Below are positions 1 through 5,813 of a stretch of 12,247 nucleotides of DNA, piece by piece (positions within the stretch are counted from its first letter, which is position 1; each line of letters begins with the position of its first letter). The translations under genes were made by a program, and so were the position numbers. Under the pieces are notes generated by a model. It saw only the letters and a program-made list of their open reading frames with translations. It was not told where the DNA came from and ran no database searches. The stretch is from the NCBI GenBank assembly GCA_000997465.1, contig LCBW01000014.1, positions 1 to 12,247 on the forward strand, written 5' to 3'. This stretch comes from Parcubacteria group bacterium GW2011_GWC1_41_7. Its GTDB lineage: Bacteria > Patescibacteriota > Minisyncoccia > UBA6257 > HR35.

Positions 1-1065
1 ATAGCAGTCTGCCGTAGTTCCGGAATCCTGGTCTAAGTGCCCAGTAACAAGCACGATTCCACGACGAAGGTTGGGAGCTTCGTCCGGCGTCAGGGCGACG
101 TCGAACTCAATCCCGACCGCGTCGGTCCAGAGTTGGCACCCATCACGGATCACCTGCAAGTACTGCGCCGCGCTTGGCGCAACACGTACCTGCACTCGTG
201 CGCTGAAGGGACCTTGGTATGTCCCAGTCGCCTTGGTTCCCCAGCGAACGATACGCCCGTTCTCCGTAGCGTACTGCTGTAGGAACTCACGCACCGTCAT
301 CTGGGGTTGAGGGGGTTGTCCGGCGTTGACCGTGACGACGACCGAGTCAGTACCACTGTTGCCCGCGGCATCGGTAGCCATGAGAGTCAACTGGTGCACC
401 CCGACTCCGAAGGAGTTGTTCAGTGACGCAGTGTTGCTGATGACGTTGCCGTCTTCGCTCCACTGACTACTGACCACTCCGACGTTGTCAGAGACACCGC
501 CGGTAATACTGACGACCTCACTGCCGTTGTTGTCATTGTCGGTCACGACGATGTCGTTTCCGACATTGACCACGGGGTTCGTGGTATCCGGCGGAGGTGT
601 AACGTTTACAGGGTCAACCGTCACGCGCACCGACCGATCCACGGTCGTGGACACCGGCACTGTTGATCTTCCCGTCGAGGTGGTGACCTCAAACGTGATG
701 ATCAACTCTCCTCTCCACTTCAGCTCGAATTCGGTGCTGGTGACGACCGCGGGTGCGGTCCACTGCACGCGAGGCGAGCTAATGTCCGGGTTGAACGTGC
801 CGCCGGGTCTGCCAGGGATCTGCTGCCAGTTCCCGTTGGCTCCGGTGATAGTGCCCTGCGCGTCAACCACCTGCACGACAGAGATCTGACCGGACTGAAC
901 CCGCGTCGGATTCGCCTCTGCCCGAGTGTTGGGCGTCGGCGTGGTGTTTCCACCACCGCCCCCATTGTTGTTGGGGGGCGTAGACACACCTCCCCCACCG
1001 CCGCACGAAGCGACGAAGGGGAGAAGTACGATGGCGACAAGCGCCGCGATGCCATGCCGCTTCAT
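1..1065 (-). CDS. Secreted lipoprotein with Ig/PKD-like domain, possible metallopeptidase; 3' end beyond window
   Basis: The reading frame is open from the ATG at 1065 to the left edge (355 codons, no stop), so the C-terminus is missing. Residues 1-20 form a lipoprotein signal peptide (MKRHG, a hydrophobic stretch, then lipobox VASC with Cys21 as the lipidated residue). A Gly/Asn/Thr/Pro-rich linker follows (22-47). Residues about 157-252 resemble an Ig/PKD/HYR-type surface domain (DTTNPVVNVG at the start, ATDAAGNSGTDSVVVTV at the end). From about 256 on, the segment RVQVRVAPSAA...VIRDGCQLWTDAVGIEF...GIVLVTG resembles the N-terminal part of matrixin-like metzincin proteases. The zinc motif HExxHxxGxxH would lie outside the window, so protease activity is only inferred. 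The start is fixed by GGAGGA 5 nt upstream and a consensus promoter. The gene is strikingly G+C-rich compared with the neighbouring adhesin gene. Extracytoplasmic, membrane-anchored location is likely. Confidence 0.8.
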   Translation of the reverse strand, partial: MKRHGIAALVAIVLLPFVASCGGGGGVSTPPNNNGGGGGNTTPTPNTRAEANPTRVQSGQISVVQVVDAQGTITGANGNWQQIPGRPGGTFNPDISSPRVQWTAPAVVTSTEFELKWRGELIITFEVTTSTGRSTVPVSTTVDRSVRVTVDPVNVTPPPDTTNPVVNVGNDIVVTDNDNNGSEVVSITGGVSDNVGVVSSQWSEDGNVISNTASLNNSFGVGVHQLTLMATDAAGNSGTDSVVVTVNAGQPPQPQMTVREFLQQYATENGRIVRWGTKATGTYQGPFSARVQVRVAPSAAQYLQVIRDGCQLWTDAVGIEFDVALTPDEAPNLRRGIVLVTGHLDQDSGTTADCY

Positions 1066-1215
1066 GCGTTTCCTCCATTGCCTGCCAAAGTCCCCGAAAG
1101 GACAAAGGCGAGCCTATGTACTTTAGAGTGCTCCCTTTGATTTTCATCGTAGGGTCCGCTTTTTTCCGTTGCCTCGCCAAAGCTCTTTTGGAGAGCATAG
1201 GCGGATTCAGGATGT
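1066..1215 (-). other. Long structured 5' leader of the lipoprotein gene
   Basis: About 150 nt separate the predicted transcription start (just downstream of the -10 box at 1222-1227) from the ATG at 1065. The leader carries GGAGGA at 1071-1076. It also holds a 7-nt pair, GCCTATG (1196-1202 on the minus strand) with CATAGGC (1112-1118), which would close a large loop, and a local hairpin GCTCT/AGAGC inside it. I cannot match it to a known riboswitch class. An overlapping out-of-frame ORF that starts at 1198 is probably chance. Confidence 0.35.
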
Positions 1216-1221
1216 ATTTAT

Positions 1222-1250
1222 ATTATAGCCCTTTTTATAAAATATGTCAA
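1222..1250 (-). promoter_or_regulatory. Consensus sigma-70-type promoter for the lipoprotein gene
   Basis: On the minus strand a perfect -35 TTGACA (1250-1245) is followed after 17 nt by a perfect -10 TATAAT (1227-1222). Both hexamers and the spacer are consensus. It lies directly downstream of the strong hairpin at 1260-1304, so the lipoprotein gene is probably its own transcription unit. Confidence 0.85.
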
Positions 1251-1259
1251 AGTGGATAA

Positions 1260-1304
1260 CCCACACGTAAATAGCCCTCTTTTAGGGGGCTATTTACGTG
1301 TGGG
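1260..1304. terminator. Strong hairpin, probable terminator between adhesin and lipoprotein genes
   Basis: An 18-bp perfect stem (1260-1277 with 1287-1304), extended to about 20 bp with one G.T pair, closes a loop of about five bases. On the plus strand it is followed by a T-rich run, and on the minus strand it is preceded by the matching A-rich run and followed only by TTATCCACTTT. It sits 10 nt after the adhesin stop codon. Role as a minus-strand terminator is likely from position and stability, but the U-tract on that strand is poor. It could also protect the mRNA 3' end. Confidence 0.7.
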
Positions 1305-1313
1305 TTTATTTTT

Positions 1314-3329
1314 TTATTCCTCTGAAATCTGCAAAATCAGTGCTCCGCTGGTGTTTTTGATTTGAACAGTATTTACACCCTCAGCTCCAAGTTTAGTTTG
1401 TGCAATATTTCCAACTTTTACCCATCCCGATTCTTGAGACGGAACACTCGTGATACAGTTTGTTGCAGAAAAACAAAACTTCGTTGCGGTAACACTTCCT
1501 CCTGCGGTGATATTTCCGCCTGAAGTTATGGTTCCGTTTGCCTGCATGTTTGCTGATGTAAATATTGATTTCCCTCCGTACGCGCGAATCCAGGTACTAT
1601 CTTCCATGTTCCATCCGCCACCATGATCTGCAAAATAGATTCCCGTATTTCCATACGCGCGATGCCAACCAGCTCCATCGTCTATAACGGTTTTTCCGTC
1701 AATAACAACGCCTCCATTTGCTGCTACATTTCCGGCAACTGCCACACTTCCTCCAACAGTCAAATTTGCACCCGAAATGGAAACATTTTTTACCGGCGCA
1801 TCAGAATCAGCACCAATAATAAACTGTCCATTTGAGTCCATTCCAGAATACCATAGCCGATTTCCGCTTCGCATCCATTGCATATAGTTATAATAGTTTC
1901 CTCCCGCTCCGCCAGTTCTATTGAGCGAAAAAACGCTATCCAATTGTCCGCTGATTGTCGTATTTCCCGCAGATCCTTGAACAATAGTACTGTCTCCTAA
2001 TCCGCTTGCGCTTGTCCATTTAGGAATAGCATTTGCAGTTCCTGATCCACCTACAGTTCCTGTTCCCGATCCTGCTGTGCTCAAACATTTTCCAGCGGTT
2101 GTGCAGATATCTCCTGACGCTCGAATATCTCCTACAACATCAAGTTTCTTTGTTGGAGTAATATTTCCAATCCCAACATTTCCTCCTGTTCGAGCGATAA
2201 TAAGATTTCCCCCTGCATTATTTCTTCCTGCGACAACATTAATACCAGCAGATCCAATATCTACATAATCTCCCTGCGGCCCAACAATACGAAGTCCTTT
2301 ATCGGTTCCTGCATAAAATTGATTGAGCGTTAATCTATTTTGTCCCTCTTCTTCAAGGCGACTACTTGTAAACCCTCCACTATCCGTCCATTTAGTTAAG
2401 GCATTCGGATTCCAACTACTGGGAGCATTAACGGAATTGCTTAAACACTTTCCGCCTGCAGTACACACATCAGATCCCGTAACTGTTCCGCTTGCTTTGA
2501 TATTTCCTGAAACATCAAGCTTTTGAGTTGGGGCGGCATTGCCGATCCCAACATTTCCTCCTGATGGGTTTAAAAAAATATTTCCCGTATCTCCGCTATA
2601 TACCGCAATTTTTTCTAAAGCGTCTGATGACCCCGATGTATTATAGGTTGTGAGCGTTATTGCCTTTGTAGATGCTCCACCACTCCATGCATTACTTCGC
2701 ATACGAATAGGATTATAGACAACACCCCCCACTCCTCCTGAATAAATTTCTTTTGTTACTATTCCTGTTGCCGCTGATACCCAACCACTTATAAGAATTG
2801 ATTTATTGCCGTACGCGCGAATCCAGGTATCATCTGCCATATACCATCCGCCGCCGTGATCTGCAAAGTATATACCGGTACTTCCATACGCACGATGCCA
2901 ACCAGCGTTGTCATCTATCACTACTTTCCCATCAATATACATGTTTCCGTCAGTACGCAAATTACCGGATGTGTAGGTTTGTCCATTTACTGCCAATTTC
3001 CATCCTCCGGGATTAGTTGTTCCAATTCCGACATTGCCTGAATTGTTGTTATAAATATTACTTCCTGATAATGTCCAATAACTTGCAACACTTCCGCCAA
3101 TTTCCGTACCGTTTAGATACAGCTTTCCTCCTGAAATCGTAAGGCCTGATTTTGTTAAAGAGTTAGAGCTTGCGCTTCCCATTGGAATTTGTCCGCTTTG
3201 ACCCGTTTCAGGCCATACGACATGTCCCGCAGAATCTGTGCAAATAGGCGCAGATTGCGCTGATACGCTTTGCGCCATAAAAATACCGGCAATAATTAAA
3301 ATGCTTGTGAAAAAAATAAGTTTTTTCAT
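1314..3329 (-). CDS. Secreted fibre-like adhesin with tail-fibre/shufflon-type repeats (671 aa)
   Basis: Residues 1-24 are a Sec signal peptide (MKK, hydrophobic core, cleavage expected after VSA). The mature part is rich in Gly, Ser, Asn and Thr. It has the beaded layout seen in phage tail fibres and endosialidase-type stalks: GNVGIG motifs at 98, 258 and 383, each followed by a KLxVxG-like strand. Two 50-residue repeats (133-182 and 543-592) share AGWHRAYG, TGIYFADHGGGW and TWIRAYG, a pattern I associate with variable tips of shufflon PilV pilins and tail-fibre adhesins. Three Cys pairs (288/295, 408/415, 619/625) lie in similar CxxxxxxC settings and may form disulphides. There is no C-terminal anchor, LPXTG or S74 chaperone domain, so surface attachment must come from elsewhere. 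Start: ATG at 3329, 10 nt from a TATAAT and with no Shine-Dalgarno. Function inferred: cell-surface binding. Confidence 0.8.
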   Translation of the reverse strand: MKKLIFFTSILIIAGIFMAQSVSAQSAPICTDSAGHVVWPETGQSGQIPMGSASSNSLTKSGLTISGGKLYLNGTEIGGSVASYWTLSGSNIYNNNSGNVGIGTTNPGGWKLAVNGQTYTSGNLRTDGNMYIDGKVVIDDNAGWHRAYGSTGIYFADHGGGWYMADDTWIRAYGNKSILISGWVSAATGIVTKEIYSGGVGGVVYNPIRMRSNAWSGGASTKAITLTTYNTSGSSDALEKIAVYSGDTGNIFLNPSGGNVGIGNAAPTQKLDVSGNIKASGTVTGSDVCTAGGKCLSNSVNAPSSWNPNALTKWTDSGGFTSSRLEEEGQNRLTLNQFYAGTDKGLRIVGPQGDYVDIGSAGINVVAGRNNAGGNLIIARTGGNVGIGNITPTKKLDVVGDIRASGDICTTAGKCLSTAGSGTGTVGGSGTANAIPKWTSASGLGDSTIVQGSAGNTTISGQLDSVFSLNRTGGAGGNYYNYMQWMRSGNRLWYSGMDSNGQFIIGADSDAPVKNVSISGANLTVGGSVAVAGNVAANGGVVIDGKTVIDDGAGWHRAYGNTGIYFADHGGGWNMEDSTWIRAYGGKSIFTSANMQANGTITSGGNITAGGSVTATKFCFSATNCITSVPSQESGWVKVGNIAQTKLGAEGVNTVQIKNTSGALILQISEE
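1554..1703 (-). repeat. Second copy of the 150-nt adhesin-tip repeat
   Basis: Encodes adhesin residues 543-592 and is the direct-orientation counterpart of 2784-2933. Long shared stretches are visible in the DNA, such as the region around TACGCGCGAATCCAGGTA. Variable residues cluster after GGGW and after YGxK. Confidence 0.8.
2784..2933 (-). repeat. First copy of the 150-nt adhesin-tip repeat
   Basis: Encodes adhesin residues 133-182 and matches 1554-1703 in the same orientation and frame. Recombination between the copies would remove 1,230 bp (410 codons) in frame, giving a shorter fibre with a single tip repeat. Confidence 0.8.
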
Positions 3330-3339
3330 ATCTATAAAA

Positions 3340-3369
3340 ATTATAAGAAAATACCTTTATTTCTCGCAA
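3340..3369 (-). promoter_or_regulatory. Promoter of the adhesin gene
   Basis: A perfect -10 TATAAT (3345-3340) ends 10 nt before the ATG at 3329. A weak -35 TTGCGA (3369-3364) stands 18 nt upstream and lies inside the 28-bp direct repeat. The expected start of transcription is within a few bases of the ATG, so the mRNA is probably leaderless or nearly so. Confidence 0.6.
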
Positions 3370-3383
3370 AAAACTGGGGATAG
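3356..3383. repeat. 28-bp direct repeat, left copy
   Basis: Identical over 28 bases to 5777-5804 and in the same orientation (on the plus strand it begins TTTATTTCTCG and ends ACTGGGGATAG). It lies 19 nt past the stop codon of the BPL_N-like gene and supplies a -35-like TTGCGA to the adhesin promoter. With the other copy it brackets the segment that holds the RiPP locus. Confidence 0.9.
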
Positions 3384-3402
3384 AAAAAAATAAATACCCT
3401 TT

Positions 3403-3987
3403 TTAAAGTCCCTCTAAAAGCGTGTAAAAAAATTTTGCTCCTGAAAACGTGCGCGGATCTTTCTGGTAATGTACGCTTCCTTCTGGGTGTGCTGCAAAAA
3501 AATAGTTATTTTTTATAGAAATAGCATATGGAATATTATTTTCATCTTTCAATAAAACCTCATCTGCTTTCAAAGAAGAAAAGTCGGGTCCATTTTCAAA
3601 AATAAGCTCCACAATATTTCCTTCCTTATCACTTGTTTTTAAAATCTCCTGTTTCTCTTTATATAGAAAAGTTTCTTGAAATAATCCAAGTCCTTCATTC
3701 TTTTGATACGAAGATCCGGCAACATACGCTCCCGCGCAAATTCCAATATATACTCCCCCCTCTTTTATAAAGTGCTTAATTTCTTCCCTGCCGTTATTTC
3801 CCCAAGCCGTAAGATACGCGTTTACGTGTCCCCCGGGAATTATGAATACTGCGTCTGTATGCGTCCGTAATTTTTCAAGTTGATGTTCGCATAATCGATC
3901 GTACGTAATATCGTATGCATTTAAAAAATTTTCAATATCTCGGGCCTGATATGCTCCTGTTCCTGTATAAACAAAAATCTGTTTCAT
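3403..3987 (-). CDS. BPL_N-like / class I glutamine-amidotransferase-like protein (194 aa)
   Basis: The whole protein looks like one DJ-1/PfpI/GATase1-type Rossmann fold of the BPL_N kind (named after the N-terminal domain of eukaryotic biotin-protein ligase). PGGH at 51-54 forms an oxyanion-type turn. GICAGAY at 82-88 is the nucleophile elbow with Cys84, and His167 in AAHPEGS is the likely partner of a Cys-His(-Glu) catalytic set. The substrate is unknown, and hydrolase, amidase or peptidase roles are possible. The gene is A+T-rich, unlike the radical SAM gene 42 nt upstream, and is cut off from it by a terminator. It has an extended -10 box 6 nt before the ATG and no Shine-Dalgarno, so it is probably translated from a leaderless mRNA. 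A link to the peptide system is possible by position but unsupported. Confidence 0.8.
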   Translation of the reverse strand: MKQIFVYTGTGAYQARDIENFLNAYDITYDRLCEHQLEKLRTHTDAVFIIPGGHVNAYLTAWGNNGREEIKHFIKEGGVYIGICAGAYVAGSSYQKNEGLGLFQETFLYKEKQEILKTSDKEGNIVELIFENGPDFSSLKADEVLLKDENNIPYAISIKNNYFFAAHPEGSVHYQKDPRTFSGAKFFYTLLEGL

Positions 3988-3993
3988 CTCTTC

Positions 3994-4002
3994 ATTGTAT
4001 CA
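3994..4002 (-). promoter_or_regulatory. Extended -10 promoter of the BPL_N-like gene
   Basis: Minus strand reads TGATACAAT, a TGn extension plus a TACAAT hexamer, 6 nt upstream of the ATG at 3987. No convincing -35 is seen. The spacing implies transcription starting at or next to the start codon. Confidence 0.5.
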
Positions 4003-4005
4003 AAC

Positions 4006-4031
4006 AAAAAAGAGGGATATGGTATTCCCTC
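4006..4031 (-). terminator. Intrinsic terminator of the RiPP operon, overlapping the stop codon
   Basis: On the minus strand a 6-bp stem GAGGGA/TCCCTC (4031-4012, 8-nt loop) is followed directly by six Ts (4011-4006). The first two stem bases are the last two bases of the TGA stop of the radical SAM gene, so the unit ends with no wasted sequence. Confidence 0.75.
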
Positions 4032-5310
4032 ATTCCCACAATTGCATCCCCAAAACCGTACGATGCAGCGAGCAAAATGGATCTCGCTCACCCCACGGAT
4101 TTGAGGAGTCGTTGTGGTGTGCGATGGTATGCGCGAGGCACCCACCCTTACAGAAGTATTCCACCATGCAGCCGTGACATGCGCGCGACTCAACGGTTCG
4201 CGTTTGCATTGCGCGCGCAACCGGAGACTCGCTCATCATCAGCTTTAGGTTGGGCTGTTCCGCAAGGTTTCCGATCCGAAGATCGGGCCGATGCAACAGA
4301 TGGCATGGAAAAACATTGCCGAAGCAGTCAACCGAAACCATCTTGATGCCTGACCCACAGGTTACTCCTGCGTTAATCTCGAGGCATTGCGTCGTCCCTG
4401 ACTCGCCATCAAATCCGCATCGCAAGAGTTGAATCTCCTCGCGGAAAAAGGCGACCAAATCAGGAATACTTGGCATCAAGTGGGCATTTCGATCCCCACG
4501 ACCTACGGCCGCAAAGACACTCACGCCCCAAGACGCCCCGAGACGATCAGCCAGATCACGCATACGTGGGAGTTCAGCGATGTTGGCACTTGTAACACTG
4601 GTGATGATGCGAATACTCGCTACACCAGCATCCTTGAGGAGCTCAATACCCCTGATGGTACGCTCGAAGTTGTCACGGCCACGGATGAGAGCATGGACCT
4701 CTTCGGTCGGCCCATCAACCGATACATGCACATTGGTTGCGCATGCGGCGATTTCACGGGCAAGCTCACTGTTCATGAGTGTTCCGTTGGTTAGCAACGT
4801 TACCTCAGAAAACCCGAGAGCTGCGATAAATCGCATGATCGACACAAAGTCCGGACGTACCAGTGGCTCTCCTCCCGAAATAACGAGCCCTTCAACGTTG
4901 GCATCTCTGACGCTCTGCGCGAGTGCACAGATTCCGTCCGTATCCAAGCCGTCTGAAAGGTTGGGGGCGCTCCCGAAGTAGCAATGCCCGCATGCAAGAT
5001 TACACCGACTGGTGATGTTGAGGTATGTGGCACGAAGCGAAAGCTCGCTTGGATCAACGACTGATCCGGAAATGAATCCGTATTCAGCCAGCATCTCCAT
5101 AAAAGCTTCTGCATCATCATGCTGCACGCCTGATGCAATCATTCCTTCTACCAATTCATCCGCGCTTTTCACCTCGAAAACTGCCAGATCGCTTTTGGCA
5201 AGTTTTATCCACTTGCCATTTGCGACATTCGAGATGATGGCGCAATCACCATGGTGCGTGATACGCACACATGACGACAGAACTGGGTACGCACGAACGG
5301 TGTTTTTCAC
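4030..5310 (-). CDS. Radical SAM/SPASM peptide maturase with N-terminal RRE-like domain (426 aa)
   Basis: Likely modifies the small peptide encoded just upstream, using S-adenosylmethionine and iron-sulphur clusters in the cytoplasm. Residues 1-90 look like a PqqD-type RiPP recognition element (small beta hairpins, then helices), which would bind the precursor. The SAM core has C103-x3-C107-x2-C110 for the radical SAM cluster and GGEP at 146-149. The C-terminal SPASM domain shows the full seven-Cys pattern: C318-x12-G-x4-C336, C378-x2-C381-x5-C387-x3-C391, then C413, which would hold two auxiliary clusters. SPASM enzymes of this layout make thioether, C-C or related crosslinks in peptides; the actual chemistry here is unknown. 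Start: GTG at 5310 with AAGGAG 6 nt upstream. It lies 144 nt after the precursor stop and ends in its own terminator. G+C-rich, unlike the flanking host-type genes. Confidence 0.92.
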   Translation of the reverse strand: MKNTVRAYPVLSSCVRITHHGDCAIISNVANGKWIKLAKSDLAVFEVKSADELVEGMIASGVQHDDAEAFMEMLAEYGFISGSVVDPSELSLRATYLNITSRCNLACGHCYFGSAPNLSDGLDTDGICALAQSVRDANVEGLVISGGEPLVRPDFVSIMRFIAALGFSEVTLLTNGTLMNSELAREIAACATNVHVSVDGPTEEVHALIRGRDNFERTIRGIELLKDAGVASIRIITSVTSANIAELPRMRDLADRLGASWGVSVFAAVGRGDRNAHLMPSIPDLVAFFREEIQLLRCGFDGESGTTQCLEINAGVTCGSGIKMVSVDCFGNVFPCHLLHRPDLRIGNLAEQPNLKLMMSESPVARAMQTRTVESRACHGCMVEYFCKGGCLAHTIAHHNDSSNPWGERDPFCSLHRTVLGMQLWE

Positions 5311-5454
5311 CTCGCTCTCCTTCTTTCCTTTTTCTCGGAGAAAGAAATAGGCAGGCCCGTTGGGTGTTCGTCGCAGAGCGACGGAACCAGAAGAATCGGT
5401 ATGATGGAAATCGGACCTGCCGGTTGGGTTGGTGCGCCAAAGGCGCTTCGGGGA
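5311..5454 (-). other. Structured spacer between precursor and maturase genes
   Basis: Three nested or adjacent hairpins are visible. Nine nt past the precursor stop is GCGCC-TTT-GGCGC (5446-5434). Further on, GGCAGG (5421-5416) pairs with CCTGCC (5355-5350) and encloses a strong hairpin, GTTC(C)GTCGC/GCGACGAAC (5387-5366). Just before the maturase ribosome site, TTCTTTC can pair with GAAAGAA. No T-run follows the first hairpin, so it is not a full terminator. A role in making more peptide than enzyme is an inference. Confidence 0.5.
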
Positions 5455-5625
5455 CTACTTCCGATGCGGGTTGCAGTTGCAGAACCGCTGCAACGTGCCG
5501 CCCACGACCGGACGACGCTGTTCCGGCTTGACGGGGTTGCAGTTGCAGAACTTCTGCATCGTGCCGCCCACGACCTTGGTCTGCACGCTCGAAAGCGGCA
5601 GATTCGTTGCCAGGATGCGGATCAT
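5455..5625 (-). CDS. Putative RiPP precursor peptide with two FCNCNP repeats (56 aa)
   Basis: A short peptide with a leader-like start (MIRILATNLPLSSVQTK, residues 1-17) and two 14-residue repeats, 18-31 and 40-53: VVGGTMQKFCNCNP and VVGGTLQRFCNCNP. A charged linker, VKPEQRRP, separates them and the peptide ends in HRK. All four Cys (27, 29, 49, 51) lie in FCNCNP and there is no Trp or Tyr. Repeated cores next to an RRE-bearing radical SAM/SPASM gene are the hallmark of a ribosomally made, enzymatically modified peptide. Each GG could act as a double-glycine cleavage site or as part of a repeated recognition motif, which is inference. The start is at 5625 because AAAGGAGGA lies 8 nt upstream; an ATG at 5655 in the same frame precedes the ribosome site and is unlikely. 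I do not recognise the family. No transporter or peptidase gene is adjacent. Confidence 0.8.
   Translation of the reverse strand: MIRILATNLPLSSVQTKVVGGTMQKFCNCNPVKPEQRRPVVGGTLQRFCNCNPHRK
5467..5508 (-). repeat. Precursor repeat unit 2 (C-terminal core)
   Basis: Forty-two bases encoding precursor residues 40-53. It matches 5533-5574 at 38 of 42 positions. Three codons differ in all: ATG/TTG and AAG/CGG change residues and CCC/CCG is silent. The period is 66 bp. So little silent change suggests a recent duplication. Confidence 0.9.
5533..5574 (-). repeat. Precursor repeat unit 1
   Basis: Forty-two bases encoding precursor residues 18-31, the in-frame partner of 5467-5508. Confidence 0.9.
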
Positions 5626-5685
5626 CGTGGTGGTCCTCCTTTCTTGAGAGTTCAATACCCCAGGTACACCCGAGGTAGTTATTAC

Positions 5686-5713
5686 ATTGTAAAATAAAAA
5701 AAATGAATGTCAA
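5686..5713 (-). promoter_or_regulatory. Strong promoter of the RiPP operon
   Basis: The minus strand has a perfect -35 TTGACA (5713-5708), a 16-nt spacer and a -10 TACAAT (5691-5686). The predicted leader is about 50-55 nt to the ATG at 5625 and contains the strong ribosome site at 5634-5642. Canonical architecture is shared only with the G+C-rich lipoprotein gene in this window. Confidence 0.8.
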
Positions 5714-5776
5714 ATTTTATTTAAAACAAGTAAAAACTAAAAGACGTCAAATATCTCTTAAAACTTTGGTATATAT

Positions 5777-5804
5777 TTTATTTCTCGCAAAAAACTGGGG
5801 ATAG
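5777..5804. repeat. 28-bp direct repeat, right copy
   Basis: Identical to 3356-3383 and in the same orientation, 2,421 bp apart. It lies 9 nt past the stop codon of the GNAT gene, much as the left copy lies just past the stop of the BPL_N-like gene. No -10 box stands at a useful distance from this copy, so it is not simply a conserved promoter. Confidence 0.9.
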
Positions 5805-5813
5805 ATGCGGGAG

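Noticed and set aside
485..889. Plus-strand 134-aa ORF rich in Thr, Ser and Val
   Set aside because: It is the antisense shadow of the Ig/PKD-like region and has no ribosome site or promoter.
720..1198. Minus-strand Arg/Ser-rich ORFs (720-1055 and 863-1198) overlapping the lipoprotein gene
   Set aside because: They are in other frames of the G+C-rich lipoprotein gene, have no domain-like sequence, and the lipoprotein frame has the signal peptide, lipobox and ribosome site.
1252..1259. TTATCCAC, a DnaA-box-like octamer
   Set aside because: It is a single partial match with no cluster, AT-rich unwinding region or dnaA/dnaN nearby, so there is no case for an origin.
1554..2933. Repeats in the adhesin gene as a CRISPR array or insertion sequence ends
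   Set aside because: They are two in-frame protein repeats inside one continuous ORF, with no spacers, inverted ends or transposase.
5626..5655. Longer precursor peptide starting at 5655
   Set aside because: That start precedes the AAAGGAGGA site, which is ideally spaced for the ATG at 5625.
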